DNA of 64,000 nt from Tsukamurella conjunctivitidis (GTDB lineage: Bacteria > Actinomycetota > Actinomycetes > Mycobacteriales > Mycobacteriaceae). Position numbers and translations under genes: made by a program. The stretch covers positions 62,001 to 126,000 of the forward strand of contig NZ_VIGX01000006.1 in NCBI RefSeq assembly GCF_007858475.1. The letters run 5' to 3'. Below, in pieces: positions 16,803 through 26,745 of the stretch (the first letter of the stretch is position 1; each line of letters starts with the position of its first letter). Under the pieces are notes generated by a model. It saw only the letters and a program-made list of their open reading frames with translations, was not told the origin of the DNA and searched no databases.

Positions 16803-19800
16803 GTGAACGCCGGAACCGGGAATCGAGGGGCCGACGGTGCGGGGAAGCACCGTCGGCCACGGCTGCGCCTGCAGTACACGCCCCCGCAACCGCCCCCCGT
16901 CCGCGAATGGGTGGGCCCGATCGCCGCGCTCGCGGCGCCCGCCACCGGCGAGCTCCCGCTCGACGTGGGCGGCTGGGCGCCCTACCGGATCCGCGGCGGG
17001 CCCGGCACCGGCAAGACCTCGGCGCTCGTGGACATCGCGGTCGCGAAGCTCACCGACCCCTTCGTCGAGCCGGAGTCCGTCCTGATCCTCACGGGGAACA
17101 AGCGCGCCGCGGCCACCCTCCGCCGCGAGCTCTCGGCCCGCGTGCTCGCCGGCACCGAGGGCGTGCACGCCTCCGGCGAGCCGCTGGTGCGCACCGTGCA
17201 CTCGCTCGCCTTCGCGGTCCTGCGGTTGCAGGCGTCCAGGACCGGCAGCCCGCCGCCGCGTCTCATCACCGGCTCGGAGCAGGACGCCGTCGTCCGCGAA
17301 CTGCTCCGCGGCAATCTCGACGACGGCGGCGCGTTCTGGCCGGAGCGGCTGCGACCCGCGCTCGTCACCCACGGCTTCGCCGGCGCGCTGCGCGATCTCT
17401 TCGCGCAGGCGGCGCAGCGCGGCGCCGGACCGGACGAGATCGAGGAGCTCGCGCGCCGGCACAACCGCGGGGAGTGGCTGGCCGCGGCCGATGCACTGCG
17501 CGAGTACCAGGAGACCACGCTGCTGCGCGGCTCCGTCGGCCTCGCCGGACCGCAGGCCGTGGCCCCGGCGGTGGACGCGGCCGAGCTCATCGACGCCGCC
17601 GTCACGGCCCTGGCCTCCGACGATGCGCTGTTGGCCCAGCAGCGCGAGCGCATCCGGTTCCTGCTCGTCGACGACGCGCACAACCTCGATCCGCTGGCGT
17701 CGGCACTGATCCGGCTGCTCGGCACCGGTACCGAACTCACCGTGATCGCGGGCGATCCCGATCAGGCCGTCAACTCCTTCCGCGGCGCGAGCACGCGCTT
17801 CCTGCAGAACCTGGACGTGACCGCCGAGCGCGACGTGCTGCTCGAGCGCAGCTTCCGCTTCGGGGACGAGATCGCGGGCGCCGTGAACCGGGTCTCCGCG
17901 CGGCTGCCCCACCGGTTCGGCGCCGTCGCGCCCGAGCGGCCGCGTCCCGGCAGCGCCGCGGTGCGGCTGTTCTCCACCGCGGCGAAGGAGGCGGACGCGA
18001 TCGCGGCGATGCTGCGCCGCGAGCACGTCCTCGGGGGCGTGCCGTGGGAGGACATGGCCGTCGTCGTGCGCTCGGTCTCCGCGTCGATCGCGCCGTTGCG
18101 CCGCGCGCTGGCCTACGCGGGCGTCCCCGTCACCGTCCCCGCCGACGATGTGCCGCTCGCCCGGCAGCGCGCCGTGCACGCGCTCCTCCTCGTGCTCCGC
18201 GCCGCCGTCGCGCCCGAGGGGATCGATCCCGCGGAGGCGGTCGCCCTGCTCTCCGGCCCCGTCGGCGGGGGAGACCCGCTGACGCTGCGCCGGGTGCGGC
18301 GCGCGGTGCGTCGCGCCGACCCCGCCGAGGACCGCGGGTCGGCGGAGATCCTCACCGCCGTCCTCACCGGCGCCGCGGAGTTCGCGCCGTACAAGGCGGT
18401 GCTCACGGAGCTGGAGGCCGAGCCCGTGGAGCGGGTGCTCGCCGCCGTGCGAGCGGCGCGTACCGCGGCGGAGCACGGCACCGTCGAGGAGGTCCTCTGG
18501 GCCGCCTGGGCCGCCACCGGCCTCGCCGCCCGCTGGGGCGCGCTCGCGCTGCGCGGCGGCACGCTGGGGGACCAGGCGGACCGCGATCTGGACGCGGTGA
18601 TGGGGCTGTTCGATTCGGCGGCCGACTTCACCGACACCCTCCCCACCGCCTCCGTGAGCGCCTTCGTCGAATACCTGGAACAACTGCAGATCCCGCGGTC
18701 GGATCGCGCCCGCGGGCGCAGCGGGCAGGCCACCGTGCCGGGAGTCACGCTCCTGTCGGCGCACAGCACCGTCGGGCGGGAGTGGGAGGTCGTCGCGGTC
18801 GCGGGCGTGCAGGAGGGGCGCTGGCCCAACCTCCGGCGCCGCGGCGGCCTGCTGGGGACGGACGAGCTGCTCGACGCACTCGACGGGATGGATCCGTCGG
18901 CGCTGCCCACGGTGTCGCGGTCCCTGCCGCTGCTCGCGGAGGAACGCCGGCTCCTGTTCGTCGCCTGCTCGCGCGCGCGGCGCACGCTGCTCATCACGGC
19001 CGTCGACACCGCGGACGGCGACGGTGATCTCGTGCCCTCACGGTTCCTCCAGGGAATCGCGCCGTCGGGCGACGAGGACCCGGAGACCTACACGCCCGCG
19101 GTCGAGAGCGCACCGTCGACCTCGCTGGACCTGCGCACCCTGGTGGCCGTGCTCCGCGCCGCCGCCTGCGATCCCGACCGCGAGCCGCAGGAGCGCGCGC
19201 ACGCGGCGCGGCAGCTCGCGCGACTGGCCGCCGACCGTGTCCCGGGCGCGCACCCGGACAGCTGGTACGGCCTGGCGGGCGCGAGCACCGACGCTCCGCT
19301 GTGGACGCCCGAGGACGGGCCGGTGGCGCTGTCGCCGTCGAACGTGGAGTCGCTGTCGGCGTGCGCACTGCGGTGGATGCTCGAGCGCTTCGGCGGCAGC
19401 GATGGGGACTCCGCCAAGCAGGCCACCGGCAACCTGGTGCACACGCTGGTGCAGGCCGTCGCGGGGCGCATCCCGAAGGAGGAGGTGACCCGCTCGCTCG
19501 AGAAGGTCTGGGACCGCGTGGACCTCGAGGCCGACTGGTTCGCGCAGCGGGAGCTCGTGCGTACGGAGGAGATGCTGGAGTCCTTCCGCGCCTGGCTCGC
19601 GGGCACGCGCGGCGAGCTCACCGAGGCGGGGGTGGAGATCGGCGTCGACGCCGTGATCGAGGGCGGTGGCGAGGAGCCGGACGTGCGGATCCGTGGCCGG
19701 ATCGACCGGCTCGAACGCGACGCACTGGGGCGAGCCGTCGTGGTGGACGTGAAGACCGGGCGCACCCTGCCCACGCAGGCGGAGGGCCAGGCCCAGGCGC

Positions 19801-20099
19801 AGCTGCGCACCTACCAGGTGGCGCTCGCGCACGGCGGCATAGACGGGGTGCCCGAGACCCCGGGCGGCGGCAAGCTGGTGTACGTCGCCAAGGCGCACAA
19901 CAAGACCGGGGCGACCGTCCGCGAGCAGGACGCGCTGACCCCCGGAGACGTCGACGAGTGGCTCGGCGTGATCCGCGAGGCGGCGCGCCGTACCCGCGGC
20001 CCGCAGTTCGCCGCGACGCTCAACGCCTCGTGCCAGTACTGCGCGGTGGCGTCCTGCTGCCCGGTGGGAGACAAGGGGAGGGCGGTGACCGATGACTGA
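16803..20099 (+). CDS. adnA: AdnA subunit of the AdnAB helicase-nuclease
   Basis: About 1098 residues: an N-terminal UvrD-like motor and a C-terminal RecB-type nuclease. AdnAB resects double-strand breaks for recombination in mycobacteria, in the manner of RecBCD/AddAB. Walker A is GGPGTGKTSAL near residue 65. Motif II is degenerate (VDDAHN), as expected for the weaker AdnA motor. The nuclease Asp-Lys motif is VVDVKTG near 980. Cys854 together with CQYC and the following Cys pair (1077, 1080, 1085) form an iron-sulfur-type staple around the nuclease. The GTG at 16803 is chosen because GGAGAGG sits 8 bases upstream; the in-frame GTG at 16797 is too close to that site. It overlaps adnB by 8 bp. 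Confidence 0.92.
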   Translation: MNAGTGNRGADGAGKHRRPRLRLQYTPPQPPPVREWVGPIAALAAPATGELPLDVGGWAPYRIRGGPGTGKTSALVDIAVAKLTDPFVEPESVLILTGNKRAAATLRRELSARVLAGTEGVHASGEPLVRTVHSLAFAVLRLQASRTGSPPPRLITGSEQDAVVRELLRGNLDDGGAFWPERLRPALVTHGFAGALRDLFAQAAQRGAGPDEIEELARRHNRGEWLAAADALREYQETTLLRGSVGLAGPQAVAPAVDAAELIDAAVTALASDDALLAQQRERIRFLLVDDAHNLDPLASALIRLLGTGTELTVIAGDPDQAVNSFRGASTRFLQNLDVTAERDVLLERSFRFGDEIAGAVNRVSARLPHRFGAVAPERPRPGSAAVRLFSTAAKEADAIAAMLRREHVLGGVPWEDMAVVVRSVSASIAPLRRALAYAGVPVTVPADDVPLARQRAVHALLLVLRAAVAPEGIDPAEAVALLSGPVGGGDPLTLRRVRRAVRRADPAEDRGSAEILTAVLTGAAEFAPYKAVLTELEAEPVERVLAAVRAARTAAEHGTVEEVLWAAWAATGLAARWGALALRGGTLGDQADRDLDAVMGLFDSAADFTDTLPTASVSAFVEYLEQLQIPRSDRARGRSGQATVPGVTLLSAHSTVGREWEVVAVAGVQEGRWPNLRRRGGLLGTDELLDALDGMDPSALPTVSRSLPLLAEERRLLFVACSRARRTLLITAVDTADGDGDLVPSRFLQGIAPSGDEDPETYTPAVESAPSTSLDLRTLVAVLRAAACDPDREPQERAHAARQLARLAADRVPGAHPDSWYGLAGASTDAPLWTPEDGPVALSPSNVESLSACALRWMLERFGGSDGDSAKQATGNLVHTLVQAVAGRIPKEEVTRSLEKVWDRVDLEADWFAQRELVRTEEMLESFRAWLAGTRGELTEAGVEIGVDAVIEGGGEEPDVRIRGRIDRLERDALGRAVVVDVKTGRTLPTQAEGQAQAQLRTYQVALAHGGIDGVPETPGGGKLVYVAKAHNKTGATVREQDALTPGDVDEWLGVIREAARRTRGPQFAATLNASCQYCAVASCCPVGDKGRAVTDD

Positions 20100-23000
20100 G
20101 GGATTCCCGCACGCCCCGCTGATCTCCGCGGTCGACCTCGCGCACGAGCTGGGGCAGGCGTTCGCGCCGACCGAGGAGCAGCGCGCCGTGATCGAGGCGC
20201 CGCTGGGACCGTGCCTCGTCGTGGCCGGCGCGGGAGCCGGCAAGACGGAGACGATGGCGGGCCGCGTCGTCTGGCTCATCGCCAACCGCTACGTCACGCC
20301 GGATCAGGTGCTGGGTCTGACCTTCACCCGTAAGGCCGCGCAGCAACTGATGATCCGCGTGCGCAAGCGGCTCGCTCGCCTCGCCGGGGCGCCGGTGGTC
20401 GACCGGATCGACCCGACGGGCGAGCTCCGGGCGTCGTTGCGCACCATCGAGCCCGAGATCAGTACGTACCACGCGTACGCGGGCAGGCTGCTCGGGGACT
20501 ACGGCATGCTCCTGCCCGTGGAGCCCTCGGTGCGGCTGGTCTCCGAGACGGAGCGGTGGCAGATCGCCTACGACGTGGTCACCGGCTGGGACGAGGCGCT
20601 GGAGCTGGACCGGAACCCGGCGAACCTCACCGAGTGGGTGCTGGGCCTGTCGGGGGCGCTCGCCGATCACCTCGTCACGCCCGATCAGCTGGAGGCCGAC
20701 GACGACGAACTCGAGCGGCTCATCGGCCTGCTGCCGCCCGGGCCGCGGCAGCGCGCGGCGCCCAACGCGGCCCTGCTCAAGGCGGCCGAGGTGCAGGAGC
20801 AGCGCCGCCGGTTGATTCCGCTGGTGCGGGCCGTCGCGGCGGAGATGCGCGCCCGCGAGGTGCTCGACTTCGGTAGTCAGATGGGCCTCGCGGCCCAGCT
20901 CGCCCTCGCGAACCCGGATGTGGCGGGCCTCGAGCGGGCCCGATTCGGGGCGGTGCTCCTCGATGAGTACCAGGACACCGGGCACGCGCAGCGCATGCTG
21001 CTGGCGTCGCTGTTCGGCGGCCCCGCGGGTGCCGCCGCCGTCACCGCGGTGGGGGATCCGATCCAGTCGATCTACGGCTGGCGCGGGGCATCGGCGGCGA
21101 ACCTGCCGCGCTTCGCGACGGACTTTCCGCAGGCGGACGGCCACCCGGCCCCGCGGCGCGAGCTGCTCACCAGCTGGCGCAACCCGACCAGCGCGCTGAG
21201 CCTCGCCAACGCCGTCTCGGAGGACCTGCGCAGCCGCGGCGTCCCCGTCTCCGAGCTGAAGGCGAGACCCGACGCGCCGCCCGGCGACCTGCGGATCTCG
21301 CTGCACTCCACGGTGATCGACGAGCGCGACTGGGTCGCCGACGCGATCGCCGAGCAGTGGCGCGGCCGGATCGACGCGGGCGAGGAGCCGCCGACCGTGG
21401 CGGTGCTCGTACGCCGCAACGCCGACTCCGCGGGCATCGCCGCCGCGCTCGGCGAGCGCGGCGTGCCCGTCGAAGTGGTGGGCCTCGGCGGCCTGCTGCA
21501 CACGCCCGAGGTGCAGGACGTCGTCGCGCTGCTGCGCCTCGCCGTCGAGCCGCTCGCCGGTACCGCCGCGATGCGCCTGCTCACCGGGCCGCGCTGGCAG
21601 CTGGGCGCCGCCGACCTGCGGGCCCTGTGGAACCGGGCGCGACGGATCGCCCACACCACCGGCCGCGCCGCGGCGGGCGCCGTCGCCACCGCCGAACAAC
21701 TCGACGCCGCCCTCGACGCGACGTTGCCGTCGGAGAGCCTCGACGCGGCGGGACTCGGCGACGCGATCGCCGACCCGGGTCCCGAGGCGGACTACTCCGC
21801 CGCCGGACTGGCGAAGATCCGCTCCCTCGATCGCGAGGTGCGGCACGTCCGGGAACGCCTCGGCCATCCGCTGCCGGAGATCGTCGCCGAGGCCGAGCGG
21901 GTGCTCGGCGTGAGCATCGAAACCCGCATTCGCGCGTCCCGCCAGCTCGGAGGCCGGGCGACCGGCCGCGAGCACCTCGACGCCTTCGCCGATGTGGTCG
22001 TCTCGTACGCCGAGCGGCCCACGGCGACGCTTCCCGGGCTGCTCGCCTTCCTCGCGGCCGCCGAGAAGGTGGAGGGCGGCCTGACCCCGGGCGATGTGGA
22101 GGTCGCCACCGACCGGGTCCAGGTGCTCACCGTGCACTCGGCGAAGGGCCTCGAATGGGACGTGGTGGCGGTGCCGCACCTGTCGGAGGGCATCTTCCCC
22201 TCGAACCGGGCGCTCCCCACCTGGCTATCGACGCCCGCCGAGCTGCAGCCGAACCTGCGCGGCGACCTCGCGGAGCCTGTCGAGAGCAGTGGCGACGGGC
22301 CCGCTCGCTTCGCTCCCGGCGCCGAGGGCGTTCCCCGCCTCGACCTCGACGGGTGCAACAACCGCAAGGACCTCGAGGACGCGCTCGACGCGCACCGCAA
22401 GGCCCTCAAGGGCATGAACATGCACGAGGACGAGCGCCTGTTCTACGTCGCCGTCACGCGCACCCAGTCGGTGCTCCTGCTGTCCGGCCATTATTGGAGC
22501 GAGGACGTGAAGACGCCGAAGGCACCGTCGCGGTTCCTGGTGGCGGCCCGCGACCACGCCCCGGACGCCGTGACCGCGTGGGCCGGCGAGCCGCTCGAGG
22601 ACGCGCCCAACCCGCTGGAGACCGAGCCGATCCGCCTGCCGTGGCCGCGCGACTTCCTCGGCGCGCACCGTGCCGACGCCGACGCCGGGGCCGAGCTGGT
22701 CCTCGCCGAACTCCGGGGCGGCGTGGCCGAACCGGATCCCGGGGAGCCCGACCCGTACGGCTGGGCCTCCGAGGTCACCGCGCTGCTCGCCGAACGCGCC
22801 CGGCAGGCGGAGGCCGAGCTGGAGGTCGCCGTTCCCCGCGAGGTCTCCGTGAGCCAATTGGTGGAGCTGCGCCGTAGCCCCGCCACGTTCGCGAGCAGGC
22901 TCCGCCGACCCGTTCCGTTCAAACCGAATCCGTACGCGCGGCGCGGTACCGCTTTCCACGCCTGGCTCGAGCGGCGGTACGGCGCGTCCCGGTTGCTGGA

Positions 23001-23430
23001 CCTCGACGAGCTGCCCGGCGCGGCCGACGGCGACGCCGGCGCCGATGAGAACCTCGCGCTCCTGCAGGCCCGGTTCGAGGAGAGCGAGTGGGCGGCACGG
23101 ACGCCCGTCGACATCGAGATCCCGTTCGAGATCGCGGCGGCCGGCACCGTCGTGCGCGGCCGCATGGACGCGGTCTTCCGCGATCCGGGCGGCGGCTTCA
23201 CCGTGGTCGACTGGAAGACGGGCGTGCGGCCCACCGAGCCCGCGGACGAGCGGGCGGCCGCGGTGCAGCTCGCGGCGTACCGGCTCGCGTGGGCGCGGCT
23301 GCGCGACGTTCCCGTCGACGACGTCCGGGCCGCGTTCTTCTACGTACGCTCGGGGGAGACGGTGGCACCGTCGGACCTGCTCGACCACGCGGGCCTGGGC
23401 GCCCTGATCACGAGCGCCGGCGGGGACTAG
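20092..23430 (+). CDS. adnB: AdnB subunit of the AdnAB helicase-nuclease
   Basis: A 1112-residue superfamily 1A helicase fused to a RecB-type nuclease; it is the main motor of AdnAB. Walker A is VAGAGAGKTETM near residue 45. Motif Ia follows as LTFTRKAAQQL, and intact motif II is DEYQDTGHAQ near 290. Later helicase motifs include GDPIQSIYGWRGA, TVHSAKGLEWD and FYVAVTRTQ. The nuclease domain has FHAWLERRYG and the catalytic VVDWKTG near 1040. The ATG at 20092 lies inside the end of adnA, so the subunits are translationally coupled. Its stop shares CTAG with the converging DoxX gene. Confidence 0.93.
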   Translation: MTEGFPHAPLISAVDLAHELGQAFAPTEEQRAVIEAPLGPCLVVAGAGAGKTETMAGRVVWLIANRYVTPDQVLGLTFTRKAAQQLMIRVRKRLARLAGAPVVDRIDPTGELRASLRTIEPEISTYHAYAGRLLGDYGMLLPVEPSVRLVSETERWQIAYDVVTGWDEALELDRNPANLTEWVLGLSGALADHLVTPDQLEADDDELERLIGLLPPGPRQRAAPNAALLKAAEVQEQRRRLIPLVRAVAAEMRAREVLDFGSQMGLAAQLALANPDVAGLERARFGAVLLDEYQDTGHAQRMLLASLFGGPAGAAAVTAVGDPIQSIYGWRGASAANLPRFATDFPQADGHPAPRRELLTSWRNPTSALSLANAVSEDLRSRGVPVSELKARPDAPPGDLRISLHSTVIDERDWVADAIAEQWRGRIDAGEEPPTVAVLVRRNADSAGIAAALGERGVPVEVVGLGGLLHTPEVQDVVALLRLAVEPLAGTAAMRLLTGPRWQLGAADLRALWNRARRIAHTTGRAAAGAVATAEQLDAALDATLPSESLDAAGLGDAIADPGPEADYSAAGLAKIRSLDREVRHVRERLGHPLPEIVAEAERVLGVSIETRIRASRQLGGRATGREHLDAFADVVVSYAERPTATLPGLLAFLAAAEKVEGGLTPGDVEVATDRVQVLTVHSAKGLEWDVVAVPHLSEGIFPSNRALPTWLSTPAELQPNLRGDLAEPVESSGDGPARFAPGAEGVPRLDLDGCNNRKDLEDALDAHRKALKGMNMHEDERLFYVAVTRTQSVLLLSGHYWSEDVKTPKAPSRFLVAARDHAPDAVTAWAGEPLEDAPNPLETEPIRLPWPRDFLGAHRADADAGAELVLAELRGGVAEPDPGEPDPYGWASEVTALLAERARQAEAELEVAVPREVSVSQLVELRRSPATFASRLRRPVPFKPNPYARRGTAFHAWLERRYGASRLLDLDELPGAADGDAGADENLALLQARFEESEWAARTPVDIEIPFEIAAAGTVVRGRMDAVFRDPGGGFTVVDWKTGVRPTEPADERAAAVQLAAYRLAWARLRDVPVDDVRAAFFYVRSGETVAPSDLLDHAGLGALITSAGGD

Positions 23431-23834
23431 TCCGCGTCGCCCTTGTCGCGGGCGATCCGCACGGCCGAAACGATCATCGGCAGCTGCAGGGGCAGGCGGG
23501 CGTACGCACCCAGCTTCAGCGGCAGCGGCTTGTCCGACCACTGCTGCGCCATGTGCACGTTCGCGGGGAAGACCGCGGCGAACAGGGCGGTCGCGGCGAC
23601 ACCGCCCAGGCGGCGCGTCGTCGGCGACGCCAGCAGTGCGGCGGTGGTGAGCTCGGCCACGCCCGAGAGCTGCGTGGCGCGGCGGGGCGTGAGCCCCAAC
23701 GGGAGGTTCGGAGGCACGATCGCATCGAAGGGCTTCGGCGCGACGAAGTGCAGCGCCCCCATTCCGGCGAGGGACAGCGCCATGCCGCGGGCGAGCTTGT
23801 CGGTACGGCGGGCGGAGCGGTCTGTGGACACCAT
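23427..23834 (-). CDS. DoxX-family small membrane protein
   Basis: A 135-residue protein with three to four hydrophobic segments. It has a typical DoxX core: MALSLAGMGALHFVAPKPFDAIVP, then a GVAELTTAALL helix, then VFPANVHMAQQ. DoxX proteins are linked to thiol/redox homeostasis or quinone-dependent oxidation, but the role of most is unknown. It converges on adnB with a shared CTAG stop and is transcribed away from the potassium-channel gene at 23931. Confidence 0.82.
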   Translation of the reverse strand: MVSTDRSARRTDKLARGMALSLAGMGALHFVAPKPFDAIVPPNLPLGLTPRRATQLSGVAELTTAALLASPTTRRLGGVAATALFAAVFPANVHMAQQWSDKPLPLKLGAYARLPLQLPMIVSAVRIARDKGDAD

Positions 23835-23930
23835 CTGAAGATTGTGGCAGATTGCACGTCGGCTCCGCCGGACGTGCTACACCGGACGGGTAACGACCAG
23901 CACTCCTCGCGCCGAATCGTCCAGGTAGGT

Positions 23931-25034
23931 ATGTCCGCACGCACCACGTTCCGCAGACGGAGCAAGTCCGAATTGACGGATCTCCCCGACCACGCGCTGG
24001 TCAGCGTCCTGCGCATCCCCGCGGGCGACTCCACCAACCCGTGGCGCGCCATCGGCGCCCGCGTCCTGGTGGCCCTGGGCGCCCTGTTCCTCGCGGTGTT
24101 CATCGTCTACCTCGAGCGCGACGGCTACCGGGACTCCGCCATCGAGGCGGGACTCGACGGCAAGAAGACACTGACCTTCCTGGACTGTCTGTACTACGCC
24201 ACCGTCTCCCTCTCGACCACCGGTTACGGCGACATCACGCCGGTCACCCAATCCGCGCGCCTGATCAACGTCCTGCTGATCACCCCGCTGCGGATCCTGT
24301 TCCTCATCGTCTTGGTCGGCACCACGCTCCAGGTCCTCACGGAGCGGTCCCGCCAGGCGTTCAAGATCCAACGTTGGAGGTCTGCTGTGCACAACCACAC
24401 GATCGTCGTGGGCTACGGCACGAAGGGCCGCACCGCGGTGAGCGCGATGATCAACGACGGCATCGAGCCGAGCAAGATCGTCGTCGTCGATACCGATCAG
24501 GCCGCGCTGGAGGTCGCCGAGATCGACGGGCTGGTCACGGTCCGCGGCGACGCCACGAAGGCCGACGTGCTGCGGCTCGCCGGCGCCCCGCGCGCGGCGT
24601 CGATCATCATCGGCGCCAACCGCGACGACGCCGCAGTGATGGTCACGCTCACGGCGCGCGAACTCGCGCCGCGCGCCAAGATCGTCGCCTCGATCCGCGA
24701 GTCCGAGAACACGCACCTGCTGCGCCAGTCCGGCGCCGACTCCGTGGTCGTCTCGTCGGAGACGGCGGGCCGCCTACTCGGCATGGCGACCACCACCCCG
24801 TCGGTGGTGGAGATGATCGAGGACCTGCTCTCGCCCGGCGACGGCTTCAACATCGCCGAGCGCGAGGTCACCCGCGTCGAGGTGGGGCGCTCGCCGCGGC
24901 ACCTGCCGAACATCGTGCTGGGCGTGGTCCGCAAGGGCAATCTGTACCGCGTCGACTCGCCCGCGGTGTCGGTCGTCGAGGCCGGCGACCGGCTGCTGTT
25001 CGTCCGCAACGCCGACGTGAAGGCCTCCGGCTAG
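23931..25034 (+). CDS. Two-TM potassium channel with RCK/TrkA-N domain (Rv3200c type)
   Basis: A 367-residue protein. Two membrane helices (about residues 40-60 and 118-140) flank a pore loop with the selectivity filter TTGYGDITP near residue 97. Beyond the pore is a cytoplasmic RCK module that opens with a Rossmann motif IVVGYGTKGRTAVSAM near residue 158, and a second RCK/TrkA-C part follows. Such channels gate K+ flux in response to NAD(H), nucleotides or Ca2+. The ATG at 23931 follows AGGTAGGT; an open frame from further upstream belongs to the converging gene. Position next to adnAB and nudC matches M. tuberculosis. Its stop shares CTAG with the converging oxidoreductase. Confidence 0.9.
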   Translation: MSARTTFRRRSKSELTDLPDHALVSVLRIPAGDSTNPWRAIGARVLVALGALFLAVFIVYLERDGYRDSAIEAGLDGKKTLTFLDCLYYATVSLSTTGYGDITPVTQSARLINVLLITPLRILFLIVLVGTTLQVLTERSRQAFKIQRWRSAVHNHTIVVGYGTKGRTAVSAMINDGIEPSKIVVVDTDQAALEVAEIDGLVTVRGDATKADVLRLAGAPRAASIIIGANRDDAAVMVTLTARELAPRAKIVASIRESENTHLLRQSGADSVVVSSETAGRLLGMATTTPSVVEMIEDLLSPGDGFNIAEREVTRVEVGRSPRHLPNIVLGVVRKGNLYRVDSPAVSVVEAGDRLLFVRNADVKASG

Positions 25035-25900
25035 CCGCGCAGCAGCGCGATGACGGGGGCCATCGCCTCCAGATTGTGGTCCAGCACGGTGAAGTAGCCG
25101 ACGCCGTACCGAGCACGGAGTTCCAGGAGGCGATCCGCCATGTCCCGCGGGGTGCCCACCAACACGCTGATGTAGTCCTCCGGTGCCTCCTCGTCCCACA
25201 CGACGCGCGCGGTGAGCCGTTCCGGCCGGCCCCTGCCGGAGGGGAGCAGGGCCTGGATCACGGTGTTGATCTCGACGGTGCCCGCACGCTCTCCCCACAG
25301 GTCGTTCAGGAGTGCGACACGCCCCGCGGCGTCGGCCTCGGTGGTGAGTCGAAGGCGTCCGGCGTCGTCCGTGCGCGCGCCCGTGAGGCCGACGATGTCG
25401 GCGTGGCGCGCCGCGACGCGCAGCAGCCGGTCGCCCCAACCGGCGATGAACAGCGGCGGCCCGCCGGGCCGGGCGGGCCGCGGAGTGTGCTGCGCGTCGT
25501 CGAAGGCCGCCCGTAGCGCTGCCGCAGTGGCGCCGACCCGGTCCACCCGGTCGCGCGCCGACGGAAACGGGATCCCGGCCCGCTCGAACTCGGCGGCGGC
25601 GTAGCCCGCGCCGAGACCGAGCTCGACCCGTCCGTCGGTGAGCAGGTCGACGGTGGCGGCCTCGCGCGCGAGGAGCGCCGGGCTGTAGAAGGGAGCGTTC
25701 AGCACGAAGGTGTTGAGGCGGACCCGCTCGGTGGCCTCGGCCGCGAGCATCATCGCGGGGAAGGGAGCGAGCATGCCGAGATGGTCGGGGACCCCGATCA
25801 CGTCGAAGCCGAGCGTCTCCGCGTAACGACAGCGCTCCACCCAGGCCGAGCGCGAGGTCGCGGCGCCGAGCGCAACGCCGAAGCGGAGGTCCTCGCTCAT
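25031..25900 (-). CDS. LLM-class F420-dependent oxidoreductase
   Basis: A 289-residue luciferase-like monooxygenase-fold (TIM barrel) protein of the TIGR03621-like, F420-dependent group. Diagnostic stretches are LGFDVIGVPDHLGMLAPFPA, LLTDGRVELGLGAGYAAAEF and PLFIAGWGDRLL. These proteins reduce or oxidise small molecules with coenzyme F420 rather than FMN; the substrate is not predictable. The ATG at 25900 gives the expected N-terminal strand DLRFGVALG. It is co-directional with the sulfurtransferase 36 bp upstream, so the two may be co-transcribed. Confidence 0.87.
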   Translation of the reverse strand: MSEDLRFGVALGAATSRSAWVERCRYAETLGFDVIGVPDHLGMLAPFPAMMLAAEATERVRLNTFVLNAPFYSPALLAREAATVDLLTDGRVELGLGAGYAAAEFERAGIPFPSARDRVDRVGATAAALRAAFDDAQHTPRPARPGGPPLFIAGWGDRLLRVAARHADIVGLTGARTDDAGRLRLTTEADAAGRVALLNDLWGERAGTVEINTVIQALLPSGRGRPERLTARVVWDEEAPEDYISVLVGTPRDMADRLLELRARYGVGYFTVLDHNLEAMAPVIALLRG

Positions 25901-25936
25901 ACGGCCATTGAACCAGCGGGAGTGTCCCGCCGGGCG

Positions 25937-26731
25937 TCAGGACCCGGTCGCGGCGGGCCGGTCGGTGGCCGCGTACTGCGACCAGCTTCCGGGGTAGAGG
26001 CGGCCGCCGGTGAACCCCGCGTGCTCGGAGGTGAGCAGGTCGTGGCAGGCGGTGACGCCGGAGCCGCAGTAGGCGATGAAGTCCTCGCCCGGCCGCAGGC
26101 CCGCCTTCTCGAACCGGGCGCGGAGCTCCTCGCGGGGGAGCAGCGCACCGTCGACCACGTTCTCCCGGCACGGCACGCTGACCGCGCCCGGGATGTGTCC
26201 CGCCCGCGGGTCGACGGTCTCGTTCTCGCCGCGGAACCGATCCGCGGGGCGCGCGTCGATCACGGGGACCGCGCCGGCGGCCGCCTCGTCGATGGAGGCC
26301 AGACGGTCCGCGGGCCACGGCCGCGGGGTGAAGGTGGCGGGGGCGGGCTCGACGGCGCCGGTATCGTCGAGCGGGCCGAGCGGACCGTCGAGCAGCGCCG
26401 CCGATTCACCGAGCGCCCGCAGCAGCCAGACGAGCCGCGCCGCCATCACGCCGCCTGCGTCGTCGTAGGCGACGACCGTCGCGCCGTCGCCGATCCCGGC
26501 GGCGGACAGTCCCGCGGCGAAGTCCTCCGGCGTCGGCAACGGGTGGCGCCCCTCAGCGGGCGAGGCGGCCGCGGCGAGGTACCCGTCGAGGTCGACGTAG
26601 ACGGCGCCGGGCAGGTGACCGGCGTCGTAGGCCTCGCGCGTGGAACGCCCGTCGAGGTAGCAGCGGGTGTCGGCGACGATCACGCCGGGGTTGGCCCGCA
26701 CCCAGGCGGCGTCCACGAACGGTTCGATCAT
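25937..26731 (-). CDS. Two-domain rhodanese-type sulfurtransferase
   Basis: A 264-residue tandem rhodanese with a catalytic Cys222 in AYCGSGVTACHD. Thiosulfate or 3-mercaptopyruvate is the usual sulfur donor. The N-terminal half (VIVADTRCYLDGRSTREAYD ... HLPGAVYVDLD) is the inactive rhodanese copy and the C-terminal half (VPVIDARPADRFRG ... GHIPGAVSVP) the active one. The loop CGSGVT fits the mercaptopyruvate/thiosulfate SseA group. The ATG at 26731 is 14 bp from the divergent nudC start, a very tight divergent pair. Confidence 0.9.
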   Translation of the reverse strand: MIEPFVDAAWVRANPGVIVADTRCYLDGRSTREAYDAGHLPGAVYVDLDGYLAAAASPAEGRHPLPTPEDFAAGLSAAGIGDGATVVAYDDAGGVMAARLVWLLRALGESAALLDGPLGPLDDTGAVEPAPATFTPRPWPADRLASIDEAAAGAVPVIDARPADRFRGENETVDPRAGHIPGAVSVPCRENVVDGALLPREELRARFEKAGLRPGEDFIAYCGSGVTACHDLLTSEHAGFTGGRLYPGSWSQYAATDRPAATGS

Positions 26732-26745
26732 GCGGTCAGCCTACG

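Noticed and set aside
16722-22179. Very long minus-strand open frames opposite adnA and adnB
   Set aside because: Low-complexity Arg/Gly/Ala products without motifs; the plus strand carries complete helicase-nuclease motifs.
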